A stretch of DNA of 34,133 nucleotides, taken from Candidatus Kaiserbacteria bacterium. GTDB lineage: Bacteria > Patescibacteriota > Minisyncoccia > Phycocordibacterales > UBA2100. The notes under the pieces were generated by a model. That model had not been told where the DNA came from. It did not search any database and worked only from the letters and a program-made list of their open reading frames with translations. The first letter of the stretch is position 1. Each line of letters begins with the position of its first letter. Shown here in pieces: positions 1 through 6,694 of this stretch. The stretch is taken from positions 13,158-47,290 of the forward strand of contig PLSR01000020.1 in assembly GCA_003164215.1 (NCBI GenBank), written 5' to 3'. The translations under genes and the position numbers were made by a program.

Positions 1-546
1 TTAAAAATTCCCGGCGAGCACAATCGCGAGAATGCGTCGTTCGCTGCAGCAGCTTTGCGTTCATTACATATATCTGAAAACAAAATTCATACGGGACTTG
101 CTTCATTCGAAGCGGTTGAAGGCCGATTGCAATTCGTCCGCGAGCTCAACGGAGTAAAAATTTACAACGACAACAACGCGACAACGCCCGATGCGACAAT
201 CGCCGCCTTGAAAGCACTTTCTCCCAATGATGGATTTCGTAAATCCATCATATTGATCATGGGAGGTGCAGATAAAGGGCTCGACATGTCCGGCATGCGC
301 TCTGCCATTCATGCACGTTGTAAAAAAGTTCTATTGCTCGCGGGCACGGGGACGGAACGTATTCGTTCAGATGCGCCGGATGTACCGGTGTTCTCGTCGC
401 TCAGTGAGGCGGTTGAATCCGCGATCGAGATAGCCATGCCGGGAGACATCATCCTTTTTAGCCCCGCATTTGCCTCATTCGGAATGTTCAAGAATGAATA
501 CGAACGCAACGACGAATTTCTGCGGTTAGTGGAGAAGATGAGTTGA
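1..546 (+). CDS. murD: UDP-N-acetylmuramoylalanine--D-glutamate ligase, C-terminal part (5' end outside window)
   Basis: This is the end of MurD, the cytoplasmic ATP-dependent ligase that adds D-glutamate to UDP-MurNAc-L-Ala. The reading frame is open from base 1, so the track start (TTG at 55) is internal; the upstream residues include PGEHNRENASFAAAAL, the Mur-ligase HN..N motif. The C-terminal domain follows with YNDNNATTPDAT, ILIMGGADKG and SPAFASFGMFKNEYERNDEF, which match the MurD family. Two usually conserved motifs differ: the family PHR is EGR here, and NDSKATN is NDNNATT, so the lysine is absent. I believe related CPR MurD proteins carry similar changes, but this is from memory. murC follows after a 255-base gap. 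Confidence 0.93.
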   Translation, partial: LKIPGEHNRENASFAAAALRSLHISENKIHTGLASFEAVEGRLQFVRELNGVKIYNDNNATTPDATIAALKALSPNDGFRKSIILIMGGADKGLDMSGMRSAIHARCKKVLLLAGTGTERIRSDAPDVPVFSSLSEAVESAIEIAMPGDIILFSPAFASFGMFKNEYERNDEFLRLVEKMS

Positions 547-562
547 AGGGGAAAAGGAATAA

Positions 563-584
563 GGGCACGCTTCACAGCGTGCCC
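563..584 (+). other. Perfect 8-bp hairpin downstream of murD
   Basis: GGGCACGC and GCGTGCCC flank a 6-base loop, 16 bases after the murD stop. No T-run follows, so it is not a standard intrinsic terminator. It may stabilise the murD 3' end or be the first stem of a longer structured RNA. Confidence 0.5.
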
Positions 585-646
585 AGGTCATTCCGCTCCC
601 GAGTCGCGCCTAGGGCAACCTTCCAGGGAATCAGCGGAAGTAGAAT

Positions 647-664
647 CTGGATCACCTCCTTTCT
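647..664 (+). other. 16S rRNA 3'-tail (anti-Shine-Dalgarno) sequence outside an rRNA gene
   Basis: CTGGATCACCTCCTTTCT equals the universal 3' end of 16S rRNA including the anti-SD core. The bases just upstream do not match helix 45, and murD ends about 100 bases upstream, so no 16S gene is present. A GGAGGT at 687-692 can fold back on the ACCTCC. On the minus strand the same bases read as a perfect extended SD, but no start codon follows at a usable distance. Confidence 0.6.
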
Positions 665-789
665 GGGTAATACGTACGTCTTCTATGGAGGTAGTCACAG
701 TTCTCTTATCTTGTCGGCGCCTCCCACTTTTGTTGGCTATCTATGACTATACCCTATGATTTATGAGTGCACCCGGGGTCTTTGGTGTG

Positions 790-795
790 TATAGT
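790..795 (+). promoter_or_regulatory. Extended -10 type box for murC, leaderless
   Basis: TATAGT lies exactly 6 bases before the murC ATG at 802. This would place the transcription start at or next to the A of the ATG. No SD and no good -35 box are seen. Confidence 0.5.
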
Positions 796-801
796 AGACG
801 T

Positions 802-2082
802 ATGAAAATTCCCCAGAACATCTACATGACCGGTATCGGCGGGATCGGGATGTCGGCCTTGGCTCAATTGCTCGCACAAAAGGGTATATCGGTCGCCGGA
901 TCGGACCGCGACGAATCTCCAACGACCGCATTGCTTGGCGAAAAAGGGATTCTGGTGGATATCGGACAACGCGCAGAAAATATTCCCACTGATGTCCGAC
1001 TGCTCATTTATAGCGATGCGATCCCCGAGTCGAACCTGGAGCGCATGAAAGCGCGCGAACGCGGGATTCCGGAACTGTCGTATTTCGAAGCCCTCGGTGA
1101 AATATCAAAAGGAATGCGCACGATCGCGGTCGCGGGCACGCACGGCAAGACGACAACGACCGGCATGCTCGCAAAAATATTACAGGTGGCAGGTAAGCGG
1201 CCGACCGCGATCATTGGTTCCATCGTGCGTGACTTTGGCTCCAATTTCCTCGCAGGTGACCCTGACCTCTTCGTCGTCGAGGCGTGCGAGTATCGCGATC
1301 ATCTGTTGAAGCTTGATCCGGAAATTCTCGTGATCACAAATATTGAACTCGACCATACGGATTATTTCCCAACGCTCGATGCGCTCGTCGAGACGTTCCG
1401 CACCGCGGCGCACAAAGTTTCGCATGATGGTTACATCGTCACGAATCCCGCCGGGCCGAATATCGCGCGCATGCTCGCGGGAGCTGCCGCACATATTGTC
1501 GATTACACGCAAGAAGAGGTGCCGGAGCTGGCGCAGATCGGAGAATTCAATCGCGAAAATGCGCGTGCGGCCGCTGCGGCCGCACGCGTCGCGTTCCCTC
1601 GTCTTGAGCAGGGAACTATTGATCACGCACTCGCGAACTTCAAAGGTTCATGGCGGCGATTTGAATATAAGGGCGAGACACCTGAAGGGGCGTTGGTCTA
1701 CGACGATTATGCGCACCATCCGACCGCAATATCAAAAACGATTGAAGCTGCACGACAAAAATTTCCCGACAAGAAGATCGTCGTCGCATTCCATCCGCAT
1801 CTCTACAGCCGCACCAAATCATTCTTGGCGGAATTCGCGGTCGCGCTCGCTTCTGCCGACCGCTCGCTCATCGCGCCGATCTATGCAGCCCGTGAAGTGC
1901 CGGACCCGAGTGTCTCCAGTCGCATCTTGGCACTTCGCACGTGTGAGATCGGCGGCGACTCGATCGCCTATGACTCGTTCGACGAGATCCGCGATGAACT
2001 TCTCACATGCGGCGACGATACACTGATCATCACGATGGGAGCGGGGGATATTTATAAAGTCGCGGAGCAGATCGCTGATTGA
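802..2082 (+). CDS. murC: UDP-N-acetylmuramate--L-alanine ligase
   Basis: MurC joins L-alanine to UDP-MurNAc in the cytoplasm, the step before MurD. The N-terminal Rossmann motif is TGIGGIGMSALA, the ATP-binding loop is GTHGKTTTT (residues 112-120), and EFNRENARAA, YDDYAHHPTA and the closing MGAGDI are typical of MurC. I start at ATG 802 (MKIPQNIYMTGIGG, 426 aa). The track start at 763 adds 13 residues that match nothing in the family and lies upstream of the TATAGT box. The protein is slightly shorter than the usual 450-490 aa. It lies downstream of murD on the same strand but appears to have its own promoter. The murein tripeptide ligase Mpl is an alternative, less likely given the murD neighbour. 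Confidence 0.93.
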   Translation: MKIPQNIYMTGIGGIGMSALAQLLAQKGISVAGSDRDESPTTALLGEKGILVDIGQRAENIPTDVRLLIYSDAIPESNLERMKARERGIPELSYFEALGEISKGMRTIAVAGTHGKTTTTGMLAKILQVAGKRPTAIIGSIVRDFGSNFLAGDPDLFVVEACEYRDHLLKLDPEILVITNIELDHTDYFPTLDALVETFRTAAHKVSHDGYIVTNPAGPNIARMLAGAAAHIVDYTQEEVPELAQIGEFNRENARAAAAAARVAFPRLEQGTIDHALANFKGSWRRFEYKGETPEGALVYDDYAHHPTAISKTIEAARQKFPDKKIVVAFHPHLYSRTKSFLAEFAVALASADRSLIAPIYAAREVPDPSVSSRILALRTCEIGGDSIAYDSFDEIRDELLTCGDDTLIITMGAGDIYKVAEQIAD

Positions 2083-2096
2083 TGGGACCGATCTGC
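2067..2096 (+). other. 8-bp hairpin overlapping the murC stop codon
   Basis: GCAGATCG (2067-2074) pairs with CGATCTGC (2089-2096), with the stop codon TGA (2080-2082) in the loop. G-rich rather than T-rich sequence follows, so termination is uncertain. A second CGATCTG at 2114-2120 could compete for pairing. Confidence 0.35.
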
Positions 2097-2100
2097 GGGG

Positions 2101-2129
2101 TTGACTCACGGGCCGATCTGATGAATAAT
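2101..2129 (+). promoter_or_regulatory. Sigma70-type promoter of the first DUF218 gene
   Basis: TTGACT (2101-2106), a 17-base spacer and AATAAT (2124-2129) form a near-consensus housekeeping promoter. The predicted leader is about 26 bases and includes a strong SD. This differs from the -10-only arrangement at most neighbouring genes. Confidence 0.6.
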
Positions 2130-2151
2130 CGATTCGGCTCAACAACAGAAA

Positions 2152-2173
2152 GGAGGCGACAATGGTCGCCTTT
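2152..2173 (+). promoter_or_regulatory. Hairpin sequestering SD and start codon
   Basis: The SD AGGAGG (2151-2156) and start codon lie in one hairpin. GGCGAC (2155-2160) pairs with GTCGCC (2165-2170) around the 4-base loop AATG, which contains the start codon. An A-U and two G-U pairs can extend the stem through most of the SD. Such a fold would limit ribosome access unless it is melted or remodelled. Confidence 0.5.
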
Positions 2174-2773
2174 AAGCTTCTTGTGGTGCACGGTTATCGA
2201 GCGTACCGGAACGGGGGCTTGCCGATCCTAACACCGCAAAACCGTGCGGTCTGCGCGAAGGTGGCGACGTTCGCCCGTCGTTTCGACTACATCGCATTAC
2301 TCGGCGGCTGGCATGATCGGTCGCTTTCGCCGAGCGAGACCACTGCGATCGTCATGCGTAACGAATTGATTCGCGGCGGCGTCCCGGCAAGTCGGATCAT
2401 CATTCCTCAACAGGATCCCGCACTTGCGTTCTACATACCGTCGCGCGAGACGGCCGAAGAAGGGAAACTTCTCGCGCTATTTCTCTCTGCGAGTCGGCGA
2501 GCGCAAACGGAATACGAGGTGACGGTGATCGCCGCGAAGGAGTGGGTCCCGCGAATCAAGCGCATCTATGCCGCGCTCTGCATCGCAACGGTCGATATGA
2601 TCTCCGTCGACGCGCCGACACCGTTCCACTTCCGGATGATCGAATTAGGCCTGCGGGCCATATCTCGCATCGATCCACTCGGGACCGGAGCGATCACCGG
2701 CGTGCTTCAACGACGTATCCGTCGATCCCGCACCTTGGTGAACAATCCGGGATGGGAATCATTGATCGGATGA
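2162..2773 (+). CDS. DUF218/YdcF-family protein
   Basis: This 203-aa protein has the layout of the DUF218 (YdcF/SanA/ElyC) family, Rossmann-like proteins of poorly known biochemical function often linked to envelope integrity. Visible signs are an N-terminal strand LLVVHGYRA, then LLGGWHDRSLSPSETTAIVMRNELIRGGVP, the typical GG...SE...L...GVP pattern. The later TS..H segment is weak, so this is a divergent member. There is no signal peptide or membrane helix, unlike SanA and ElyC. The ATG at 2162 is fixed by AAAGGAGG at optimal spacing. The gene stands alone with its own promoter and terminator between murC and rsmI. Confidence 0.6.
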   Translation: MVAFKLLVVHGYRAYRNGGLPILTPQNRAVCAKVATFARRFDYIALLGGWHDRSLSPSETTAIVMRNELIRGGVPASRIIIPQQDPALAFYIPSRETAEEGKLLALFLSASRRAQTEYEVTVIAAKEWVPRIKRIYAALCIATVDMISVDAPTPFHFRMIELGLRAISRIDPLGTGAITGVLQRRIRRSRTLVNNPGWESLIG

Positions 2774-2779
2774 CGAATT

Positions 2780-2815
2780 GAGACCGGCCCCGTGGGCGCC
2801 GGTCTCGCCTTTTTT
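2780..2815 (+). terminator. Rho-independent terminator after the DUF218 gene
   Basis: GAGACCGGC (2780-2788) and GCCGGTCTC (2798-2806) form a perfect 9-bp GC-rich stem with a 9-base loop, followed 3 bases later by TTTTTT. It lies 6 bases after the stop codon and ends transcription before rsmI. Confidence 0.9.
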
Positions 2816-2839
2816 ATAGGTTAATGATAGCGTCTTTGC

Positions 2840-3505
2840 ATGGGAGTACTTTCGATCGTCGCAACACCGATAGGGAACATGGAGGACATTACGTTGCGCG
2901 CATTGCGTGTGCTCAAAGAAGCGGATGCTATTTATGCGGAAGATACGCGCGTCATCGCGAAGCTGCTTGCGAAATATGAAATTCAGACTTCAGTGCACCG
3001 TCTTGATGCGGCGACCGAAATTAAAAAAGCGGGCGAGATCATTGAGCGACTTGAACGTGGAGAGAAAGTTGCGTTCGTTTCAGACGCTGGCACACCTGGT
3101 ATCTCTGATCCCGGTGCGCGACTGGTAAGTCTAATTCGCGCGAATGGTGGAATAACAATAGAAGCGATACCGGGCGCGTCCGCCATCACCACTGCACTTT
3201 CGATCGCGGGCATCGACGATCCGGCGTTCACTTTCCTCGGATTCCTTCCGCACAAGAAGGGCCGCCAAACGATGCTCAAGGAAATTGCCGCGAGCGTGCA
3301 TCCGGTCGTCGTCTATGAATCGCCGCACCGCATTTTGAAGCTTCTCGCGGAACTTGCGGCACATAACATACCCAAGGTATACATCGGTCGCGAGCTCACC
3401 AAAATGTATGAGGAGATGCTCGTGGGAGAGCCGTTGGAAATCGCCAAGCAATTGGAAGCAAAAGGCGGTGTGCGCGGTGAATTTGTCGTTATAGCAAGTC
3501 ATTAA
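2840..3505 (+). CDS. rsmI: 16S rRNA (cytidine1402-2'-O)-methyltransferase
   Basis: RsmI uses S-adenosylmethionine to methylate the 2'-OH of C1402 in the 16S rRNA decoding centre. The family motifs are clear: SIVATPIGNMEDITLRAL at the N-terminus, AEDTR (residues 33-37), VSDAGTPGISDPG (80-92), IPGASAITTALS and FLGFLPHKKG. At 221 aa it has the tetrapyrrole-methylase core but not the extra C-terminal segment of the ~286-aa E. coli protein. The ATG at 2840 directly precedes the family N-terminus. No SD is visible; TA-rich sequence such as TTAATGATAG just upstream may be a -10 region. It follows a strong terminator, so it must have its own promoter. Confidence 0.95.
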   Translation: MGVLSIVATPIGNMEDITLRALRVLKEADAIYAEDTRVIAKLLAKYEIQTSVHRLDAATEIKKAGEIIERLERGEKVAFVSDAGTPGISDPGARLVSLIRANGGITIEAIPGASAITTALSIAGIDDPAFTFLGFLPHKKGRQTMLKEIAASVHPVVVYESPHRILKLLAELAAHNIPKVYIGRELTKMYEEMLVGEPLEIAKQLEAKGGVRGEFVVIASH

Positions 3506-3588
3506 TTCGGGGCCGAAAGATATTTTTTGAACGCTTGATGTTTTTCGGTTCTTCCATGACTGGCCTTTTCTTTATTGGACTATAGCGG

Positions 3589-3594
3589 TACACT
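3589..3594 (+). promoter_or_regulatory. -10 box, leaderless, for the small membrane protein
   Basis: TACACT lies exactly 6 bases before the ATG at 3601, with no SD between. A TATAGC at 3581-3586 is an alternative -10. Confidence 0.4.
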
Positions 3595-3600
3595 TTTCCC

Positions 3601-3876
3601 ATGTCACTCGATGCCCTCATCATGTTATTCGGCGCGTTGGTCGCCGTCATGCCGTTCCTTGGCTTCACGGTCAATATGCAAATGTGGATCTTTTTCATAC
3701 TCGGTATCATTATCATCGGTCTTGGCATCGCGGTGCGCCGAAGGGGAGAGCGGCAACGCATCATCAGCACACGCAAGGGTGAGTTCGTAGAGAGTGTCCC
3801 GTCGGGCATCGTTTCGTACGACATAGAGGCGCGCAATGATATCCATTTGCACGATGGAGATCACACAGCTGCGTAG
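3601..3876 (+). CDS. Small two-helix membrane protein, unknown function
   Basis: I do not recognise this 91-aa protein. It has two hydrophobic segments, about residues 4-23 and 26-46, with a short loop between. An arginine-rich stretch (RRRGERQR) follows and by the positive-inside rule would face the cytoplasm, as would the polar C-terminal half. It is the first of three genes encoding a small membrane protein, a TraG-like ATPase and a secreted lamin-tail protein, so it may serve the same envelope or DNA-transfer apparatus; that is inference. The reverse-strand ORFs here (115 and 79 aa) look like shadows because they lack a promoter or family resemblance. Confidence 0.65.
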   Translation: MSLDALIMLFGALVAVMPFLGFTVNMQMWIFFILGIIIIGLGIAVRRRGERQRIISTRKGEFVESVPSGIVSYDIEARNDIHLHDGDHTAA

Positions 3877-3884
3877 TCATCTGT

Positions 3885-3890
3885 TATACT
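3885..3890 (+). promoter_or_regulatory. -10 box, leaderless, for the TraG-like ATPase
   Basis: TATACT, a good -10 hexamer, lies exactly 6 bases before the ATG at 3897. No SD is present, so the transcript probably begins at the start codon. Confidence 0.5.
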
Positions 3891-3896
3891 TCACGC

Positions 3897-5897
3897 ATGC
3901 AACCCGATGCCCGCGACGATGATCGCCGCATCACATATTTTGCGGCAACGCACACGCGCGGCAAACGCGACATGTTCGGCATACGCGCCATAGATCGAGG
4001 CAAACACGTTTACGTGATCGGCAAGACCGGCATGGGCAAATCGACCTTGCTCGAGAACATGGCGATCCAGGATATTCAGCACGGCGAGGGAATCGCATTC
4101 ATCGACCCGCACGGTTCGACCGCCGAGAAGCTTCTCGATTTCGTTCCGCACGATCGCATCAATGACGTCGTCTATTTCGCGCCGTTCGATGTCGATTACC
4201 CGATCGGATTCAACGTGATGGAAGACGTCGGATTCGATAAACGGCACCTCGTCGTCTCGGGCCTCATGGGGGCCCTGAAGCGCATCTGGGTCGACGCGTG
4301 GAGCGCGCGCATGGAATACATTTTGCAAAATACACTCCTCGCGCTTCTGGAATATCCGGGCTCTACGTTGCTTGATGTGAATCGAATGCTCACCAACAAG
4401 ACCTTTCGCGAAGCGGTGATCAGGGTCATACAAGATCCGATCGTGAAGGCGTTCTGGACGGAAGAATTCGCCGCATTCACCGATACCTATACGCGCGAAG
4501 CGACGCCGGCGATCCAGAACAAGATCGGACAATTCATCGCGAATCCCTTGATACGCAACATCATCGGTCAGTCGAAATCATCATTCGACCTGCGTAAGAT
4601 GATGGACGAGAAAAAAATATTCATCGTCAATCTTTCCAAAGGCCGCATGGGCGAGACCAATGCCTCGCTCTTGGGCTCGATGCTCACGGTGAAGATCTAT
4701 CTCGCCGCAATGAGCCGCGCCGAAGAGCCCGCCGCGCGCATGGCGAAATTGCCGCGCTGTTTCTTCTATGTAGACGAGTTCCAGTCGATGATGAACGAAT
4801 CGTTCGCCGACATCCTTTCCGAATCGCGTAAGTACAAGCTCGCGCTCACCTTGGCCAATCAATACATTGAGCAAATGGAAGAAGGGGTACGCGACGCCGT
4901 TTTTGGCAACGTGGGGACCCTGATAACGTTCCGCGTCGGTCCCTTTGATGCCGAGACCCTGAAGACGGTTTTCGAGCCGACGTTTGAGGCGGAAGACCTG
5001 GTCGGGCTTGGTATTGGACAGATCTACCTCACACTGATGATCGATGGTGTCGGTTCGCCGCCGTTCTCGGCAGAAACGATCCCGCCGATCGAGTCACCGC
5101 ACATCTCATATCGCGAAGATGTCGTTACGCATTCGCGCGAGGCCTACGGCAGGCCGCGCGAAGAAGTGGAGGCAGTGATCGCGGCCAAACAAAAAGAATT
5201 CATCCCACCACCGGTCTTGTCGAAAACGCAGATCCGCAAAAATGAGAGTGGTAGTAGCTATGGCACGCGGCCACGGGAAAGCGCCCCCGTCGTGCCGCCG
5301 ATAGCGGTCATGCGCGCGGCCAATAAGCCCGTCGACACGAACCCCGCCTCTGCACCAGTTGTCGTCGTAGCCCCGGTCGCTGAACGACCGCCAATAGAGG
5401 AAAAGAAGCCTGAACCGCCTGAAAAATTGGTTGAACGACCGACCGAGCGTTTTGTTGAGCGCGTGGTCGATAGGCGACCGGCATCGGTGTCGCACAAAAG
5501 TAATACCGAAGCCGATCAGCGCTCTGCCCTGCGCGCTGCCATCGACGGAGCGCGGAGGTCACCGATCGCTTCCCCGGTCGCACCGATCCGTTCGCCTGCA
5601 GATCTCTTGCGTGCACGCATTCACAGTCGTGCAACGCCCCCATCATCAGCCGAAAAGCGTCAACAAGAATCTCGACCAGAGCCCGTACCACATTCGTTTC
5701 GCTCGACCGATTTTCGATCCGTGAGGCCGCCTCAAAAAATTGTGGAGCGTGAACCGGTACGAGAACAATGGGGGAGTGATCGGGAGATCCCGCCGCCGGC
5801 AGATTCAGAAGTTGCAACTGCTGAAATATCACCGGAGTTGCTCAAACGCGTTATCAATGATGGCGGGGGTCATGAACAAGATACTTCAGATTCGTAA
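3897..5897 (+). CDS. TraG/VirD4-like (DUF87/TraM-recognition) ATPase with disordered tail
   Basis: The first ~400 residues form an ATPase of the type IV secretion coupling-protein / HerA-like superfamily, which moves DNA or protein using ATP. Walker A is GKTGMGKST (residues 42-50), FIDPHGSTAEK follows, and Walker B is FFYVDEFQS (from residue 289). The segment LALTLANQYIEQM and the next ~70 residues resemble the TraM-recognition region. From about residue 430 to 650 the protein is rich in Pro, Arg, Glu and Ala and is probably disordered. No membrane helix is present, so a partner such as the small membrane protein upstream may dock it. Similar proteins are common in CPR genomes, where they may act in DNA uptake, pili or secretion; the substrate is not known. 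The 3' end overlaps the next gene. Confidence 0.8.
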   Translation: MQPDARDDDRRITYFAATHTRGKRDMFGIRAIDRGKHVYVIGKTGMGKSTLLENMAIQDIQHGEGIAFIDPHGSTAEKLLDFVPHDRINDVVYFAPFDVDYPIGFNVMEDVGFDKRHLVVSGLMGALKRIWVDAWSARMEYILQNTLLALLEYPGSTLLDVNRMLTNKTFREAVIRVIQDPIVKAFWTEEFAAFTDTYTREATPAIQNKIGQFIANPLIRNIIGQSKSSFDLRKMMDEKKIFIVNLSKGRMGETNASLLGSMLTVKIYLAAMSRAEEPAARMAKLPRCFFYVDEFQSMMNESFADILSESRKYKLALTLANQYIEQMEEGVRDAVFGNVGTLITFRVGPFDAETLKTVFEPTFEAEDLVGLGIGQIYLTLMIDGVGSPPFSAETIPPIESPHISYREDVVTHSREAYGRPREEVEAVIAAKQKEFIPPPVLSKTQIRKNESGSSYGTRPRESAPVVPPIAVMRAANKPVDTNPASAPVVVVAPVAERPPIEEKKPEPPEKLVERPTERFVERVVDRRPASVSHKSNTEADQRSALRAAIDGARRSPIASPVAPIRSPADLLRARIHSRATPPSSAEKRQQESRPEPVPHSFRSTDFRSVRPPQKIVEREPVREQWGSDREIPPPADSEVATAEISPELLKRVINDGGGHEQDTSDS

Positions 5898-6684
5898 CAT
5901 CGCGCTCGTCTTTGTCCTCGCACCGCAGCTTGCGTGGGCACAGGTCGCGATCACCGAGATCATGTATGATCCCGCCGGCGTTGACAGCGGACACGAATGG
6001 ATCGAAGTCTACAACGAGGGAACGTCATCCATTCCGCTGTCGAGCTGGAAGATCTTCGAAGGCGACGCGAATCACAATATCGTTGCAGCTTCGAGCGACT
6101 CGCTCTTCGCGCCCGACACCTATGCGGTCATCGCACAGAATGCGATTAAATTTCAAACAGACTATCCGAATTTCGCAGGTGAATTATTTCACAGCGCGTT
6201 CGCGCTCGATAACGGCGGGGCGACGCTGACGCTGCGCGACAAGTCGCTTACCGATATTGATGCGGTCACATACGACAGTTCGTGGGGCGGCCTCGGTGAC
6301 GGCAATAGCCTTCAACGATCTCCGGGCGACCAAGGAAATTTTGTTCCTCGCACGCCGACACCGGGCGGCCCGATCGCGGCTGCGATGGTCGCTCCAAAAT
6401 TGAAGCCAACCGTCCCGGGAAATACTGCGAAACCGAAACAAAGTACAAGCTTGAAAACGACTTCTGTTTCAGCATCGACCGCGAACGTTCGTTCCACGAA
6501 CGACGCGGGCAACATGGCGGTCGTCACATCACAAACGGCGGCCGTTGCCATGCCCGGTATCGATTCATATTGGTTCTTCGCGCTCGCGGCAGTCATTCTG
6601 CTCGCTGTCGCCGCGATAGCCGGTGCACAGCATTTCAAAAAATCCGAATGGGACATCATTGAAGAAAGCCCCGAAGACGTGTAA
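5872..6684 (+). CDS. Secreted lamin-tail-domain protein with C-terminal membrane anchor
   Basis: This 270-aa protein begins with a signal peptide (MNKILQIRNIALVFVLAPQL, predicted cleavage AWA|Q after residue 23). An Ig-like lamin tail domain (LTD, about residues 25-150) follows, with the family pattern ITEIMYDP, EWIEVYNEG, LSSWKI and SLQR. Residues ~155-230 are a Ser/Thr/Ala-rich linker. A hydrophobic helix from Y233 (YWFFALAAVILLAVAAIAGA) and a short charged tail anchor it. LTDs in bacteria are surface or wall-associated modules. I chose ATG 5872 because the signal peptide starts there and GGGGG lies just upstream; the track start at 5740 adds 44 unlikely residues. It overlaps the ATPase gene by 26 bases, which suggests coupled translation. 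Confidence 0.82.
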   Translation: MNKILQIRNIALVFVLAPQLAWAQVAITEIMYDPAGVDSGHEWIEVYNEGTSSIPLSSWKIFEGDANHNIVAASSDSLFAPDTYAVIAQNAIKFQTDYPNFAGELFHSAFALDNGGATLTLRDKSLTDIDAVTYDSSWGGLGDGNSLQRSPGDQGNFVPRTPTPGGPIAAAMVAPKLKPTVPGNTAKPKQSTSLKTTSVSASTANVRSTNDAGNMAVVTSQTAAVAMPGIDSYWFFALAAVILLAVAAIAGAQHFKKSEWDIIEESPEDV

Positions 6685-6687
6685 TCT
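6682..6687 (+). promoter_or_regulatory. -10-like box before the SDR epimerase
   Basis: TAATCT overlaps the stop codon of the lamin-tail gene and ends 7 bases before ATG 6695. A GAGG at 6689-6692 is too close to the ATG to be a good SD. Confidence 0.35.
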
Positions 6688-6694
6688 TGAGGTC

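Larger units (their letters stand above)
547..801. other. Structured murD-murC intergenic region
   Basis: No convincing protein gene lies here; the 67-aa track ORF has no family resemblance. The stretch holds a perfect 8-bp hairpin, a second possible long-range stem (TTCCGCT at 591-597 with AGCGGAA at 633-639), an 18-base match to the 16S rRNA 3' tail, and an ACCTCC/GGAGGT inverted repeat (654-659 with 687-692). The murC promoter lies at the end. A structured transcript is plausible but its function is unknown. Confidence 0.5.

Noticed and set aside
641-664. Intact 16S rRNA gene end
   Set aside because: Only the last 18 bases match; helix 45 and everything upstream are absent and murD lies directly before.
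543-746. 67-aa ORF between murD and murC
   Set aside because: No family resemblance or start signal, and it runs through the hairpins and the 16S-tail sequence.
1180-1626. 148-aa minus ORF inside murC
   Set aside because: Shadow of murC codons; no promoter or recognisable domain.
3506-3549. Terminator after rsmI
   Set aside because: TTCGG/CCGAA leaves a 2-base loop and the alternative CCGAAA/TTTCGG stem has a very long loop, although a T-run is present; too weak to call.
3891-4532. 213-aa minus ORF opposite the ATPase
   Set aside because: Antisense shadow with charge-rich composition that mirrors the plus-strand codons; no start signal.
5308-5832. 174-aa minus ORF opposite the ATPase tail
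   Set aside because: It lies over the low-complexity region, where open antisense frames are expected.
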